A stretch of DNA of 64,000 nucleotides. It comes from G963665925 sp963665925 (GTDB lineage: Bacteria > Bacillota > Clostridia > Peptostreptococcales > Acidaminobacteraceae). This document shows positions 17,314-24,714 of the stretch, in pieces. The stretch is from the NCBI GenBank assembly GCA_963665925.1, contig OY762511.1, forward strand, positions 4,092,001 through 4,156,000. Direction: 5' to 3'. Both the position numbers and the translations under genes were made by a program. Position 1 is the first letter of the stretch, and every line of letters begins with the position of its first letter. The notes under the pieces were generated by a model, which searched no databases, was not told where the DNA came from, and saw only the letters and a program-made list of their open reading frames with translations.

Positions 17314-18175
17314 TGTTCTCACTGCCTCCCAATCGCTTGTCTCTTGTTGTCTCTAAAAATTTGAATATTGCTTCTTTATCTTCTCTGTCGACCATGCTGA
17401 TGATTTTATGAAGTTCAGCATGCAGTTGGTCCAGAGATTTCAGTAACTCTCTTTTATTTGTAAGAAGAATATCAGTCCACATAATGGGATCTGAACCTGC
17501 TATCCGTGTTGTGTCCTGATATCCGCCACCCGTTTCATTAATGGATATGTCATCATGCAGTATACTGACCAGCATTGACGCTGCAACATGAGGAACGTGA
17601 CTTGACACCGAAACGATTCTGTCATGTTCGTTGTAGTCAATGTGCTTTACAACGGCTCCTATTGCTTCAACGATACGAACGATAGGTTTCTTCCATTCTG
17701 CATTGTCACCTGTTATATAAAATGCAGCTCCTGAAAAAAGTTCTGCCGAGCCATTGACACATCCGCATTTTTCGCTGCCGGCCATTGGATGACCGCCTAC
17801 AAACCTTGCATAAGGCGGCAATAATTGCTTTACCAGACGGTGGGGATGACCCTTTACACTGCCCAAATCTGTGAGCATTGTCGTTTCCCAAATCGATTCG
17901 GGAAATGCTTTCAAAATAGCCTCGTATGTTCTTACTGGAGTGGCAAGAACAATCAAATCTGATTGTTCTGCCAACTCTGCAAGTGAATCTACTGTTCTAT
18001 CAACACATCCTACTTCAAGGGCATTTGCAAGCTCTTCCTTGTTTAAATCAAAACCTATAACTTCAATAGTGGCTATTTTCTCTTTTATTGCCCTTCCAAA
18101 CGATCCACCAATAAGTCCAGTTCCAACGATGCCAATTGTTTTGAAGGGAGTCTTAAAGTCAATTTCCTCAATCAT
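17282..18175 (-). CDS. tyrA: Prephenate dehydrogenase
   Basis: A 297-residue NAD-dependent enzyme making 4-hydroxyphenylpyruvate from prephenate. The Rossmann motif is IGIVGTGLIGGSFGRA. The substrate region has FVGGHPMAGSEKCG and SSHVPHVAASMLV with the catalytic histidine, followed by GGGYQDTTRIAGSDPIMWTDIL. There is no clear C-terminal ACT domain, unlike B. subtilis TyrA. It overlaps aroF by 8 nt upstream and aroA by about 32 nt downstream, so translational coupling is likely. Confidence 0.95.
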   Translation of the reverse strand: MIEEIDFKTPFKTIGIVGTGLIGGSFGRAIKEKIATIEVIGFDLNKEELANALEVGCVDRTVDSLAELAEQSDLIVLATPVRTYEAILKAFPESIWETTMLTDLGSVKGHPHRLVKQLLPPYARFVGGHPMAGSEKCGCVNGSAELFSGAAFYITGDNAEWKKPIVRIVEAIGAVVKHIDYNEHDRIVSVSSHVPHVAASMLVSILHDDISINETGGGYQDTTRIAGSDPIMWTDILLTNKRELLKSLDQLHAELHKIISMVDREDKEAIFKFLETTRDKRLGGSENSGNHNRWKAI

Positions 18176-18998
18176 TGTTAACCACCTCGTGTATCTTCCT
18201 CAGCTCCTTAGCCAACTTTTCAAATTCTTCAGGTCTCAGTGACTGAGGTCCGTCACAAAGGGCGTTTTCCGGATCGTTATGCACTTCAATCATCAGTCCA
18301 TCTGCACCAGCAGCAACCGCTGCCTTCGCCATTGCCGGAACCATTTCACGTCTGCCTGTTGCATGACTTGGATCGATAATGACCGGTAGATGACTCAGTG
18401 TTTTCACGGCTACAATTGCCGATAAATCCAGTGTGTTTCTCGTGTAATTTTCAAATGTGCGTATGCCGCGTTCACAGAGTATGACTTGGCTGTTTCCTTC
18501 TGCCATGATGTACTCTGCCGCATTCAGCCATTCGTCGATTGTTGCAGATAAACCGCGTTTCAGAAGGATTGGCCTTCTTGACATGCCCGCACGCTTGAGA
18601 AGGTGGAAGTTTTGCATATTTCGTGCACCAATTTGGATGATGTCAGCAGACTTCTCGACTTCGTCGAAGTCCTCAGTGCTCATCACTTCCGTTATGACAG
18701 GAATGCCGGTTTTATCGCCAGCCTTCTTCAGTATTTTAAGACCGTCGCCTCCAAGTCCCTGGAAGCTGTATGGTGATGTTCTCGGTTTGAATGCGCCCCC
18801 CCTGAGAACCTGTCCACCGGCACTTTTTACCGAGTCTGCCACAGACATGACCTGATCTACAGATTCAATGCTGCAGGGTCCGCCAATCAGTGTAAGTGTT
18901 CCGCCGCCTATTGTATGATTGCCAATTCGAATGACTGTATCCTCTTTTTTATGTGCCCGGCTTGTCAATGGATGTACCGGTTGAATATCAAGTGCCAT
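18168..18998 (-). CDS. aroF: DAHP synthase (3-deoxy-7-phosphoheptulonate synthase), class I beta
   Basis: A 276-residue enzyme of the short class Ib type, catalysing the first committed aromatic step. Seen: LIGGPCSIES, GGAFKPRTSPYSFQGLG, ITEVMSTEDF, LLKRGLSATIDEW, CERGIRTFE, DPSHATGRR and MIEVHNDPENALCDGPQSL. There is no N-terminal chorismate-mutase or ferredoxin-like regulatory domain, so control probably lies in the upstream attenuator. The start at 18998 has GGAGG 9 nt upstream; the ATG at 19013 overlaps that site. Confidence 0.95.
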   Translation of the reverse strand: MALDIQPVHPLTSRAHKKEDTVIRIGNHTIGGGTLTLIGGPCSIESVDQVMSVADSVKSAGGQVLRGGAFKPRTSPYSFQGLGGDGLKILKKAGDKTGIPVITEVMSTEDFDEVEKSADIIQIGARNMQNFHLLKRAGMSRRPILLKRGLSATIDEWLNAAEYIMAEGNSQVILCERGIRTFENYTRNTLDLSAIVAVKTLSHLPVIIDPSHATGRREMVPAMAKAAVAAGADGLMIEVHNDPENALCDGPQSLRPEEFEKLAKELRKIHEVVNND

Positions 18999-19077
18999 AA
19001 TTAATTCCTCCAATTTTTCTCTTCTATCTGAAATTCACGTCAACTATCATCCTTTGAGTTTTCTAAGCTAAACCTAT

Positions 19078-19111
19078 AAAAAAAAGGAGCTCCCAAGTAG
19101 GAACTCCTCTG
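19078..19111 (-). terminator. Attenuator terminator of the aromatic operon
   Basis: On the minus strand AGGAGTTCC-tactt-GGGAGCTCCT is followed by eight T. It lies 20 nt beyond the leader peptide stop codon and about 80 nt before aroF, inside the transcript, so it is a candidate attenuator rather than an operon end. TTCTGC in the last leader codons can pair with GCAGAG at the 5' foot of this hairpin, a possible antiterminator. Confidence 0.8.
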
Positions 19112-19130
19112 CGCGCGATTTTATATTGCT

Positions 19131-19277
19131 CTAGCAGAATAACTCTCTTCCATTTTTGGTTTGATATGTGCTCTGAAGTTTTTTGTATGCGAAATAACCA
19201 GCGCTAAAAAAGTAAAAGCCCCAGCTAAAGAAATAAAAATATTCATATGTCGCATTCAACAATTTACGAGTCAACAT
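19131..19277 (-). CDS. Leader peptide for transcription attenuation, Phe/Tyr/Trp-rich
   Basis: A 48-codon frame from ATG 19277, with AGGAG about 11 nt upstream. Residues 11-31 hold fourteen aromatic residues out of 21 (for example YEYFYFFSWGFYFF). This exceeds random expectation and mirrors the codon-rich leader peptides of amino-acid operons. The terminator follows 20 nt after the stop. Low charged Phe-, Tyr- or Trp-tRNA would stall ribosomes here and favour readthrough into aroF-tyrA-aroA-pheA. A small membrane protein is the alternative; the position between promoter and attenuator argues for a leader. Confidence 0.82.
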   Translation of the reverse strand: MLTRKLLNATYEYFYFFSWGFYFFSAGYFAYKKLQSTYQTKNGRELFC

Positions 19278-19366
19278 AATAATCACCATTCTCCTAAAGA
19301 AAGTTACCTGGACAAAACTACAAACTTGTTACGAAACGTTCATATCATTTCGTGTTGTTATTAGGG

Positions 19367-19396
19367 ATTATACTGAATTGTCAGATATAATGTCAA
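19367..19396 (-). promoter_or_regulatory. Promoter of the aromatic operon
   Basis: Perfect TTGACA (19396-19391) and TATAAT (19372-19367) on the minus strand with an 18-nt spacer. It lies about 90 nt before the leader peptide. Confidence 0.88.
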
Positions 19397-19499
19397 CGAC
19401 TTTTATGAAAAAAGTCTAATATTTATGATACTCAGTGCATATTTTAGCACACTTCAATTTTTTTAAGCACACTGTCTTTTTCAATGATTTGATGAATTT

Positions 19500-21431
19500 T
19501 CACTGCGGAATTCGCATGGTAAACGAGACGCCGCATCCAGGTGTACTCTCACATGTAAGCTCTCCACCAAGCTTTTCAACAATTATTGTATTCACGATAT
19601 GCATCCCGAGTCCGCTATTGCCAGCCGAACGATTCGTTGTAAAGAAAGGATCGAAGATTTTATCGAGGATTTCCTGCGACATTCCAATGCCGTTATCCGA
19701 ATAGGTAATCAGAATATCCGCTTCATCGCGTTCGGCATAAATCTCAATACGACCTTCTTCCACACCCACAAATCCATGTCGCAGTGAGTTCATAATCAAG
19801 TTGGTGATCACTTGACTGAAGGCGCCTGGGAATGAATTGATTTTAAGTCCGGAAGGACAATTGTTGATAATCTGATGCTTGGTATGCTTGTACTCATGAC
19901 GCAAACTTTTGATGACAGCCTCAAAGTTTTCACGCAAATCGAATGCGTAGTTCATTTCACTGCTCTGGTCTACCGCAACCTGTTTAAAGCTCTTAATCAG
20001 TTCGGCAGCCCGTTCAAGACTACTTGTCAATATACCGATGGACTCAAGCTCAATTTCCAGATGAGACACAAATGCCTTTTTCGTCAGCTCACCGGCCTCA
20101 AGCTTGGACCGGAGTCCATTGATTTCCTGTTCCAGGAAGGTCGCCGTTGACAGGCTTGTGCCTATTGGTGTGTTTATTTCATGGGTTATTCCCGCAACAA
20201 GATTCCCGAGGGATGCCGCACGTTCCGTACTCATGATATGGGCATACTGGGCTTCCAGTTCCTGATTTTTCTCTTCAATTCTATTTTCAAGCGTTAGGTT
20301 CTCATTTCTGAATTGATCGACAATACGCTGGAAAGAATCAGCGATTTCACCAATTTCGTCCCTACGTTTCAAATAGGCATCCGGCATATTCAGCGTGTAA
20401 TCTCCACGGGAAATTTGACGTCCATTATTCACAATAAATTTGAAAGGACGCATTGATCTTCTGAGAATGACATATACGACGAATATGGAGACCATAATTC
20501 CAATGGCGAATATGCCAAACAGCTTAAGCGCAGACGCATATACACGGCGCGAAATGCGGTCCTTTTCTATAAGCGTAACAACGCGCCAGTCACTCTCCTC
20601 GATTCCGTAGGCCTGAAGAAAATACCGCTTGTTCTCATATTGAACCTCAACGAGTTCTCCACTTGCATTTTCAATCAAGTCGCTATAAGGTGACAAACCA
20701 TCTCCCATTTCCTTGTAGCTCTCAGTAAGAATTTTGTCGCTGTTTGGATGATAGACATATAGCCCTTCTCCCGTAATGAGGAAGCTCAAATCACGTGCAT
20801 CCAGCTTTGCCTTGTCAATAATTGCCGGGATGTCTTCAAGAACGATATCCACAACAACAAATCCAATGCGACTGTCCTTTTCAAATAAAGGTGTAATGGT
20901 TGAAATTACAATCCGCTTTGTCAACCATTCTACATAGGGCTGAGTAAACGCAGTCCCTGTCGCATCCTTTCCAACTTCAAACCAGGGTCTTATCTTGACA
21001 TCGTAATCCGGCTCTGAAATATACTCAGTGTTATCCAGATAAAAATTCGCTTTTTCGTTGGCTACCCAGGTTAGAAAGTAGTTGGCATTGCTGTCTTGGA
21101 TTGCTTGAAGCGTTTTTAGAACAGATGGGAAGAGTGGATTCCCCTTAATGTCCTCCCGCTTTTCCACTTCCTTCAGATAGCGTCTGATTTCATTGTTATA
21201 GGAAAGACCCGCAGAAGTAATACGTGCATTCTCAAAAATATTCTTAACATCACGAGAAACGGCATCTGCAAGCAGTGTCGTTTCTTCGGTAAGCGCTTCA
21301 AGTGAAGAGCTTTCAATATATCGATATTCAAATCCCCCAACCACACTGAGTATTAGAGCAAGTGTGATGATTATAGTCACTGTGACTCTATTAGCTAAAC
21401 TCTTACACATTTGATTCATCATAAATTTCAT
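19500..21431 (-). CDS. Membrane sensor histidine kinase with double Cache domain
   Basis: A 643-residue protein. TM1 is at about 18-38. An extracellular dCache_1-like sensor follows, with IRPWFEVGKDATGTAFTQPY and the juxtamembrane DWRVVTLIEKD. TM2 is at about 310-333, then HAMP and a coiled coil (ENRIEEKNQELEAQYAHIM). The phosphoacceptor motif is NLVAGITHEINTPIG, with the His near residue 420. The ATPase domain shows NLIMNSLRHGF (N box), DNGIGM (G1) and NSGLGMHIV (G2). AGGAG precedes the start. No response regulator is adjacent, so its partner is elsewhere. Confidence 0.9.
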   Translation of the reverse strand: MKFMMNQMCKSLANRVTVTIIITLALILSVVGGFEYRYIESSSLEALTEETTLLADAVSRDVKNIFENARITSAGLSYNNEIRRYLKEVEKREDIKGNPLFPSVLKTLQAIQDSNANYFLTWVANEKANFYLDNTEYISEPDYDVKIRPWFEVGKDATGTAFTQPYVEWLTKRIVISTITPLFEKDSRIGFVVVDIVLEDIPAIIDKAKLDARDLSFLITGEGLYVYHPNSDKILTESYKEMGDGLSPYSDLIENASGELVEVQYENKRYFLQAYGIEESDWRVVTLIEKDRISRRVYASALKLFGIFAIGIMVSIFVVYVILRRSMRPFKFIVNNGRQISRGDYTLNMPDAYLKRRDEIGEIADSFQRIVDQFRNENLTLENRIEEKNQELEAQYAHIMSTERAASLGNLVAGITHEINTPIGTSLSTATFLEQEINGLRSKLEAGELTKKAFVSHLEIELESIGILTSSLERAAELIKSFKQVAVDQSSEMNYAFDLRENFEAVIKSLRHEYKHTKHQIINNCPSGLKINSFPGAFSQVITNLIMNSLRHGFVGVEEGRIEIYAERDEADILITYSDNGIGMSQEILDKIFDPFFTTNRSAGNSGLGMHIVNTIIVEKLGGELTCESTPGCGVSFTMRIPQ

Positions 21432-21582
21432 GTGACTTTACTCCTAGTTTTGCTTTAATGTGTTCAAAATATCTCATTTAGCCTACATATTACTTATACC
21501 ATACTAGGCCTGTGCAAATCACTTGAAACGCATATATACATGTAATTTAAGCAGCTAATTTTTTCTGTTCTAACACCACGGA

Positions 21583-22386
21583 CTACTTTTCTACATAGTT
21601 TGCCATAACCCACTTATCAAGGGTCTCAAAGCCTAATCTATGATAAATACGACCTGCTTTGGGATTATCGTAAAAGAGACATAATGTCTTATTTTCCTCA
21701 AGTACGTCCTTGCAGAGTGTCGAAAGACATGCACTGACATAGCCTTTTCCTCTATAAGCTTCCAGTGTTGCCACACCTACAACCATAGCCGACATGGAAT
21801 TTTCAGCTGTCGTTTGCGCGACAGAAACCATTTTGCCCCCTTCAGCGCAGTAGTAAATTCTGCCGGTCTTGGTCTCAAGCTTCTGCTTAATTTTTTCCAG
21901 ATCGTTCAGACTCTCGAACTCATCAATCTGTTCAATCAGGTCATAAACGCGCTTCGCATCCTCCAAACCTGCAGTCAATATCTCATGCTCAGGCTCAAGC
22001 ATGAGGGCATCCGACCTTGTCAGTTCGCAAAAAAACATTTCTCTGCGCGGATGATTTGGCAGAATATCGTTGAACTTATCGAGCACAGATTTTTTCCCCG
22101 AAATGGCAACGTGCACTTGACCGCTTGCCTCAGCCTCCACGATTTGCACTTTGAACTGGGACCAGTCATACTTTTCATCCTGCGAATAGGGTATGAAGCT
22201 CTCATGAAAGCGCAGCAGAACTGCATCAATGTCTCCGCGGTCATTGAAATCTGCCCAAAGCTCCTGAAAGTGGGTGTCGAATCCAAAACCTTCTATGTCA
22301 CCAATTATGAAGAGATTTATTGCCGGCTCACCACCTAAATACCCCAGTACTTTCGCTCGATCGTCTTCTGTAAGTTTACGTATCAT
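21583..22386 (-). CDS. GNAT acetyltransferase with N-terminal extension
   Basis: About 267 residues. The C-terminal about 120 residues carry the GNAT fold with VGVATLEAYRGKGYVSACLSTLCKDV (acetyl-CoA loop YRGKGY) and FYDNPKAGRIYHRLGFETL. The N-terminal half is a degenerate GNAT-like region, as in two-domain FR47-type proteins. I prefer ATG 22386, which lies 10 nt after GGAGGG. Monocistronic; substrate unknown. Confidence 0.82.
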   Translation of the reverse strand: MIRKLTEDDRAKVLGYLGGEPAINLFIIGDIEGFGFDTHFQELWADFNDRGDIDAVLLRFHESFIPYSQDEKYDWSQFKVQIVEAEASGQVHVAISGKKSVLDKFNDILPNHPRREMFFCELTRSDALMLEPEHEILTAGLEDAKRVYDLIEQIDEFESLNDLEKIKQKLETKTGRIYYCAEGGKMVSVAQTTAENSMSAMVVGVATLEAYRGKGYVSACLSTLCKDVLEENKTLCLFYDNPKAGRIYHRLGFETLDKWVMANYVEK

Positions 22387-22617
22387 TCCAATCATTCCCT
22401 CCAATAAATTTTAGATAGTATAACATATTGAGTCATTTTCGTTCAACTTTTTTTAATGAGCATATTTCCGAATTTACATAATTACATATTTCATGATTAA
22501 TTTGATATTTTTTCCTTTCTATCTTTGGAACTATCTGGTATAATAGTAACGGTAATGTCTTACCTGCCATACATAGAGAATGTTTATCTTTTTTAATTCT
22601 ATTTTAGGGGAATATAC

Positions 22618-22878
22618 ATGAATTTTCTGAGTTATCCATTTAAGCAATTCAGACTGGTAATCGTTCTTACAAGTCTTGTTGCCATAATATATGTCTTAAA
22701 TTTTGAAATGACGCTCCTGCAGCCTCTACTCTTCTTTTCAGCCTTCTTGGTATCTTGTATCAACATCGCGGAAGTCTTCTACAAGAGGGAGACCCCTGCA
22801 GTAATGCGCCTGCTTCACATATGCGTATCCCTGCTCCTGGCTTTTGGCTTTGTCTTTTCCGTCATGGGATATGTATAG
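22618..22878 (+). CDS. Small membrane protein of unknown function
   Basis: An 86-residue protein with three predicted membrane segments (about 12-28, 32-52 and 66-84) and almost no soluble part. AGGGGAA precedes the ATG by 6 nt. An extended -10 element TGGTATAAT lies at 22536-22544, and a terminator follows the stop. These signals support a real gene although I recognise no family. Confidence 0.65.
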   Translation: MNFLSYPFKQFRLVIVLTSLVAIIYVLNFEMTLLQPLLFFSAFLVSCINIAEVFYKRETPAVMRLLHICVSLLLAFGFVFSVMGYV

Positions 22879-22892
22879 AGATTAAAAACAAA

Positions 22893-22927
22893 TCAAGCCA
22901 CTGTCAGCTGACAGCGGCTTTTAATTT
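22893..22927 (+). terminator. Terminator after small membrane protein
   Basis: AAGCC-a-CTGTCAG/CTGACAG-c-GGCTT hairpin followed by TTAATTTTG. Confidence 0.75.
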
Positions 22928-22943
22928 TGCTTTTCTCTATGGG

Positions 22944-23210
22944 TCACTCCGGCAATGTGCTTTTCCACTGTTTAAAGGTCATTCTCCGCGTACCATGAAG
23001 GATTACAGGGTCGCTTTCGGCAAGGGCCTTTGCCTCTTCAAATGTATCCATCTTGTATATTACAAGCCCACCCGAATGATCCATAAACGGACCCTTGGCA
23101 AAGATATTTCCCGCTTTCATGTTCTTGTTTAAGAAATCAATATGAACATCTAAAATTTCCTTGTCCTTATCAGGATTCATCATTTCAAATACCGCAACAA
23201 AATATGGCAT
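22944..23210 (-). CDS. YciI family protein
   Basis: An 88-residue protein of the YciI/dimeric alpha-beta barrel fold. It shows HIDFLNKNMKAGNIFAKGPF, the active-site-like DHSGGLVIYKM, and FEEAKALAESDPVI with the conserved Asp-Pro. Some relatives are ring-cleaving or lyase-like enzymes, but most have no known substrate. Monocistronic. Confidence 0.85.
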   Translation of the reverse strand: MPYFVAVFEMMNPDKDKEILDVHIDFLNKNMKAGNIFAKGPFMDHSGGLVIYKMDTFEEAKALAESDPVILHGTRRMTFKQWKSTLPE

Positions 23211-23374
23211 ACGCGCCTCCTCATATGTTTTATATGCCGAGTATACGCTATTTTCTCAAAAACCTATATGGGAAAATGCACAAACCTGACATATCTTTCA
23301 ATATGCTGTAGTGTAATTCCTATTAAGTTTTAAAAAGCTACCCATAATTGGTATTTTCTGCTATACTGTTGTTG

Positions 23375-23527
23375 GTTATGTTTTACATGTCTTTAGGGTA
23401 GATAAATGAACTGGATTTAAAAAGTTTGCATTGACCTACTGCGTCATTGCAAGCTTTATTTTCGATACATGCTGAATAGAAGAAAACTGGGCCTCAGTAC
23501 AACACGTCGTTGTATTGGGCTTTTTTT
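23375..23527 (+). promoter_or_regulatory. Structured 5' leader with terminator before 23555 gene
   Basis: An extended -10 TGCTATACT (23361-23369) would start a transcript about 180 nt before the gene. The leader contains a long imperfect hairpin (23422-23463, AAGTTTGCA.../TGCAAGCTT) and then a terminator (23490-23526, GTACAAC/GTTGTA helix plus seven T) ending 27 nt before the start codon. A terminator in this position suggests conditional readthrough. I could not match it to a known riboswitch class. Confidence 0.5.
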
Positions 23528-23554
23528 ATCTATTCCTTTCTGGAGGTCAAACAC

Positions 23555-24229
23555 ATGCTGAGCTATTTAGATTTTATCATTCCACTGTTTCTATTCTTTC
23601 AAGCCCTGACAAACTTCCTGCGCATGTTTAAGCGCATAGCTGACAAGGGCGATCTCTATTACATGTATAAGCAGGACTGGAAAGAGCATTTTGTCGGGAC
23701 GATCTTCGCCATCATAACCATTGCATTTCTAGTATACTTCGGCAAAGACCATGTGAATTTTCATTCATGGTATATCTATGATAAGTACTTCATGTCACCG
23801 GACCAGCTCTTCGATTTTGACCTATGGTATGACCTTAAATACATGCTTAGAGATTCAAATACAGTTGATTACGACGCCCTAATGTCCCTCCGTTCGACAC
23901 TTAGACTCTTCCCAATGCTTCTTACCATTTTGATGAAAATGCTTTCTGACATGGCGCCTACACTAATGGGGGCCGGTATTTACGGAAATGGCATATTTGA
24001 TGGAAAAGTCTTTTACACATACGATAGCATTAAGACTTACGAGGTTGAGACTGAGGATGACACGACCACACTAACACTTACACTTGTAAAAAAGGGGCTG
24101 TTCACCCGGGAACATAAGACTGTGGATATTCCCATTGCGCAAGAAGAGGTCAGTGAAATCGTCAGCTATTTAAGGCATGAAATACGGGATACCTCTGCCT
24201 TTGAAAGGAATGTGCGAACGACACTTTAA
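23555..24229 (+). CDS. Membrane-anchored protein of unknown function
   Basis: A 224-residue protein with two predicted N-terminal membrane helices (about 3-22 and 44-62). A middle region follows with another hydrophobic stretch (LFPMLLTILMKML). The C-terminal beta-rich soluble domain (YDSIKTYEVETEDDTTTLTLTLVKK) resembles membrane proteins of the DUF5673 kind. The ATG at 23555 follows GGAGG by 8 nt; the longer frame from 23510 lies inside the leader terminator. No function can be assigned. Confidence 0.7.
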   Translation: MLSYLDFIIPLFLFFQALTNFLRMFKRIADKGDLYYMYKQDWKEHFVGTIFAIITIAFLVYFGKDHVNFHSWYIYDKYFMSPDQLFDFDLWYDLKYMLRDSNTVDYDALMSLRSTLRLFPMLLTILMKMLSDMAPTLMGAGIYGNGIFDGKVFYTYDSIKTYEVETEDDTTTLTLTLVKKGLFTREHKTVDIPIAQEEVSEIVSYLRHEIRDTSAFERNVRTTL

Positions 24230-24260
24230 ATCTGGAGTTAAAACGCTGAAAATTTCCAAT

Positions 24261-24295
24261 AAAAAACACTGTCCTGCTGGACAGTGTTTCTTTTC
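24261..24295. terminator. Bidirectional terminator between 23555 gene and rnpB
   Basis: AACACTGTCC-tgct-GGACAGTGTT flanked by an A-run on the left and TTTCTTTT on the right, serving convergent transcripts. Confidence 0.85.
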
Positions 24296-24311
24296 GCTTG
24301 TTATGTGCCGA

Positions 24312-24645
24312 ATGAAAAAATCGATAAGCCGGGTTCTGTCGTGAATGATCATCTATCTAGGCCAGCCGTTACCGGACAGGCTCAAGCGACCTACCACCGG
24401 GGTCAGCAGCGAGCAACTGCCTTTTACGCCCCTACTTGGTCTTGCTCCAGATGGGGTTTACAGAGCCGCAAAGTCGCCAGTGCGCTGGTGAGCTCTTACC
24501 TCACCTTTCCACCCTTACCACCCGAAGGTGGCGGTATATTTCTGTTGCACTATCCTTGGAGTCACCTCCACTGGGAGTTACCCAGCACCCTGCTCTATGG
24601 AGCCCGGACTTTCCTCGTAATTTCTCACGCGATCATTTAATTTAC
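24312..24645 (-). ncRNA. rnpB: RNase P RNA (M1-type)
   Basis: On the minus strand the universally conserved core is present. GAGGAAAGTCCGGGCTCC lies near the 5' end (about 24620-24601). The internal GGGTGCTGGGTAACTCCCAG and CAAGGATAGTGCAACAGAAA segments follow. The 3' partner is ACAGAACCCGGCTTATCG (about 24341-24324). The order and approximately 335-nt length fit a bacterial RNase P RNA, the catalytic subunit that matures tRNA 5' ends. I have not folded it to decide between type A and B; ends are approximate. Confidence 0.96.
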
Positions 24646-24714
24646 TCATTCGACACAAAGTATATTCTATACTAAATGCACTGTGAAATCAATCAAAATC
24701 ACTTGTGCGCAAAA

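Noticed and set aside
24284..24675. Plus-strand frames of 79-118 residues at 24.3-24.7 kb
   Set aside because: They are antisense to RNase P RNA, whose conserved core explains the sequence.
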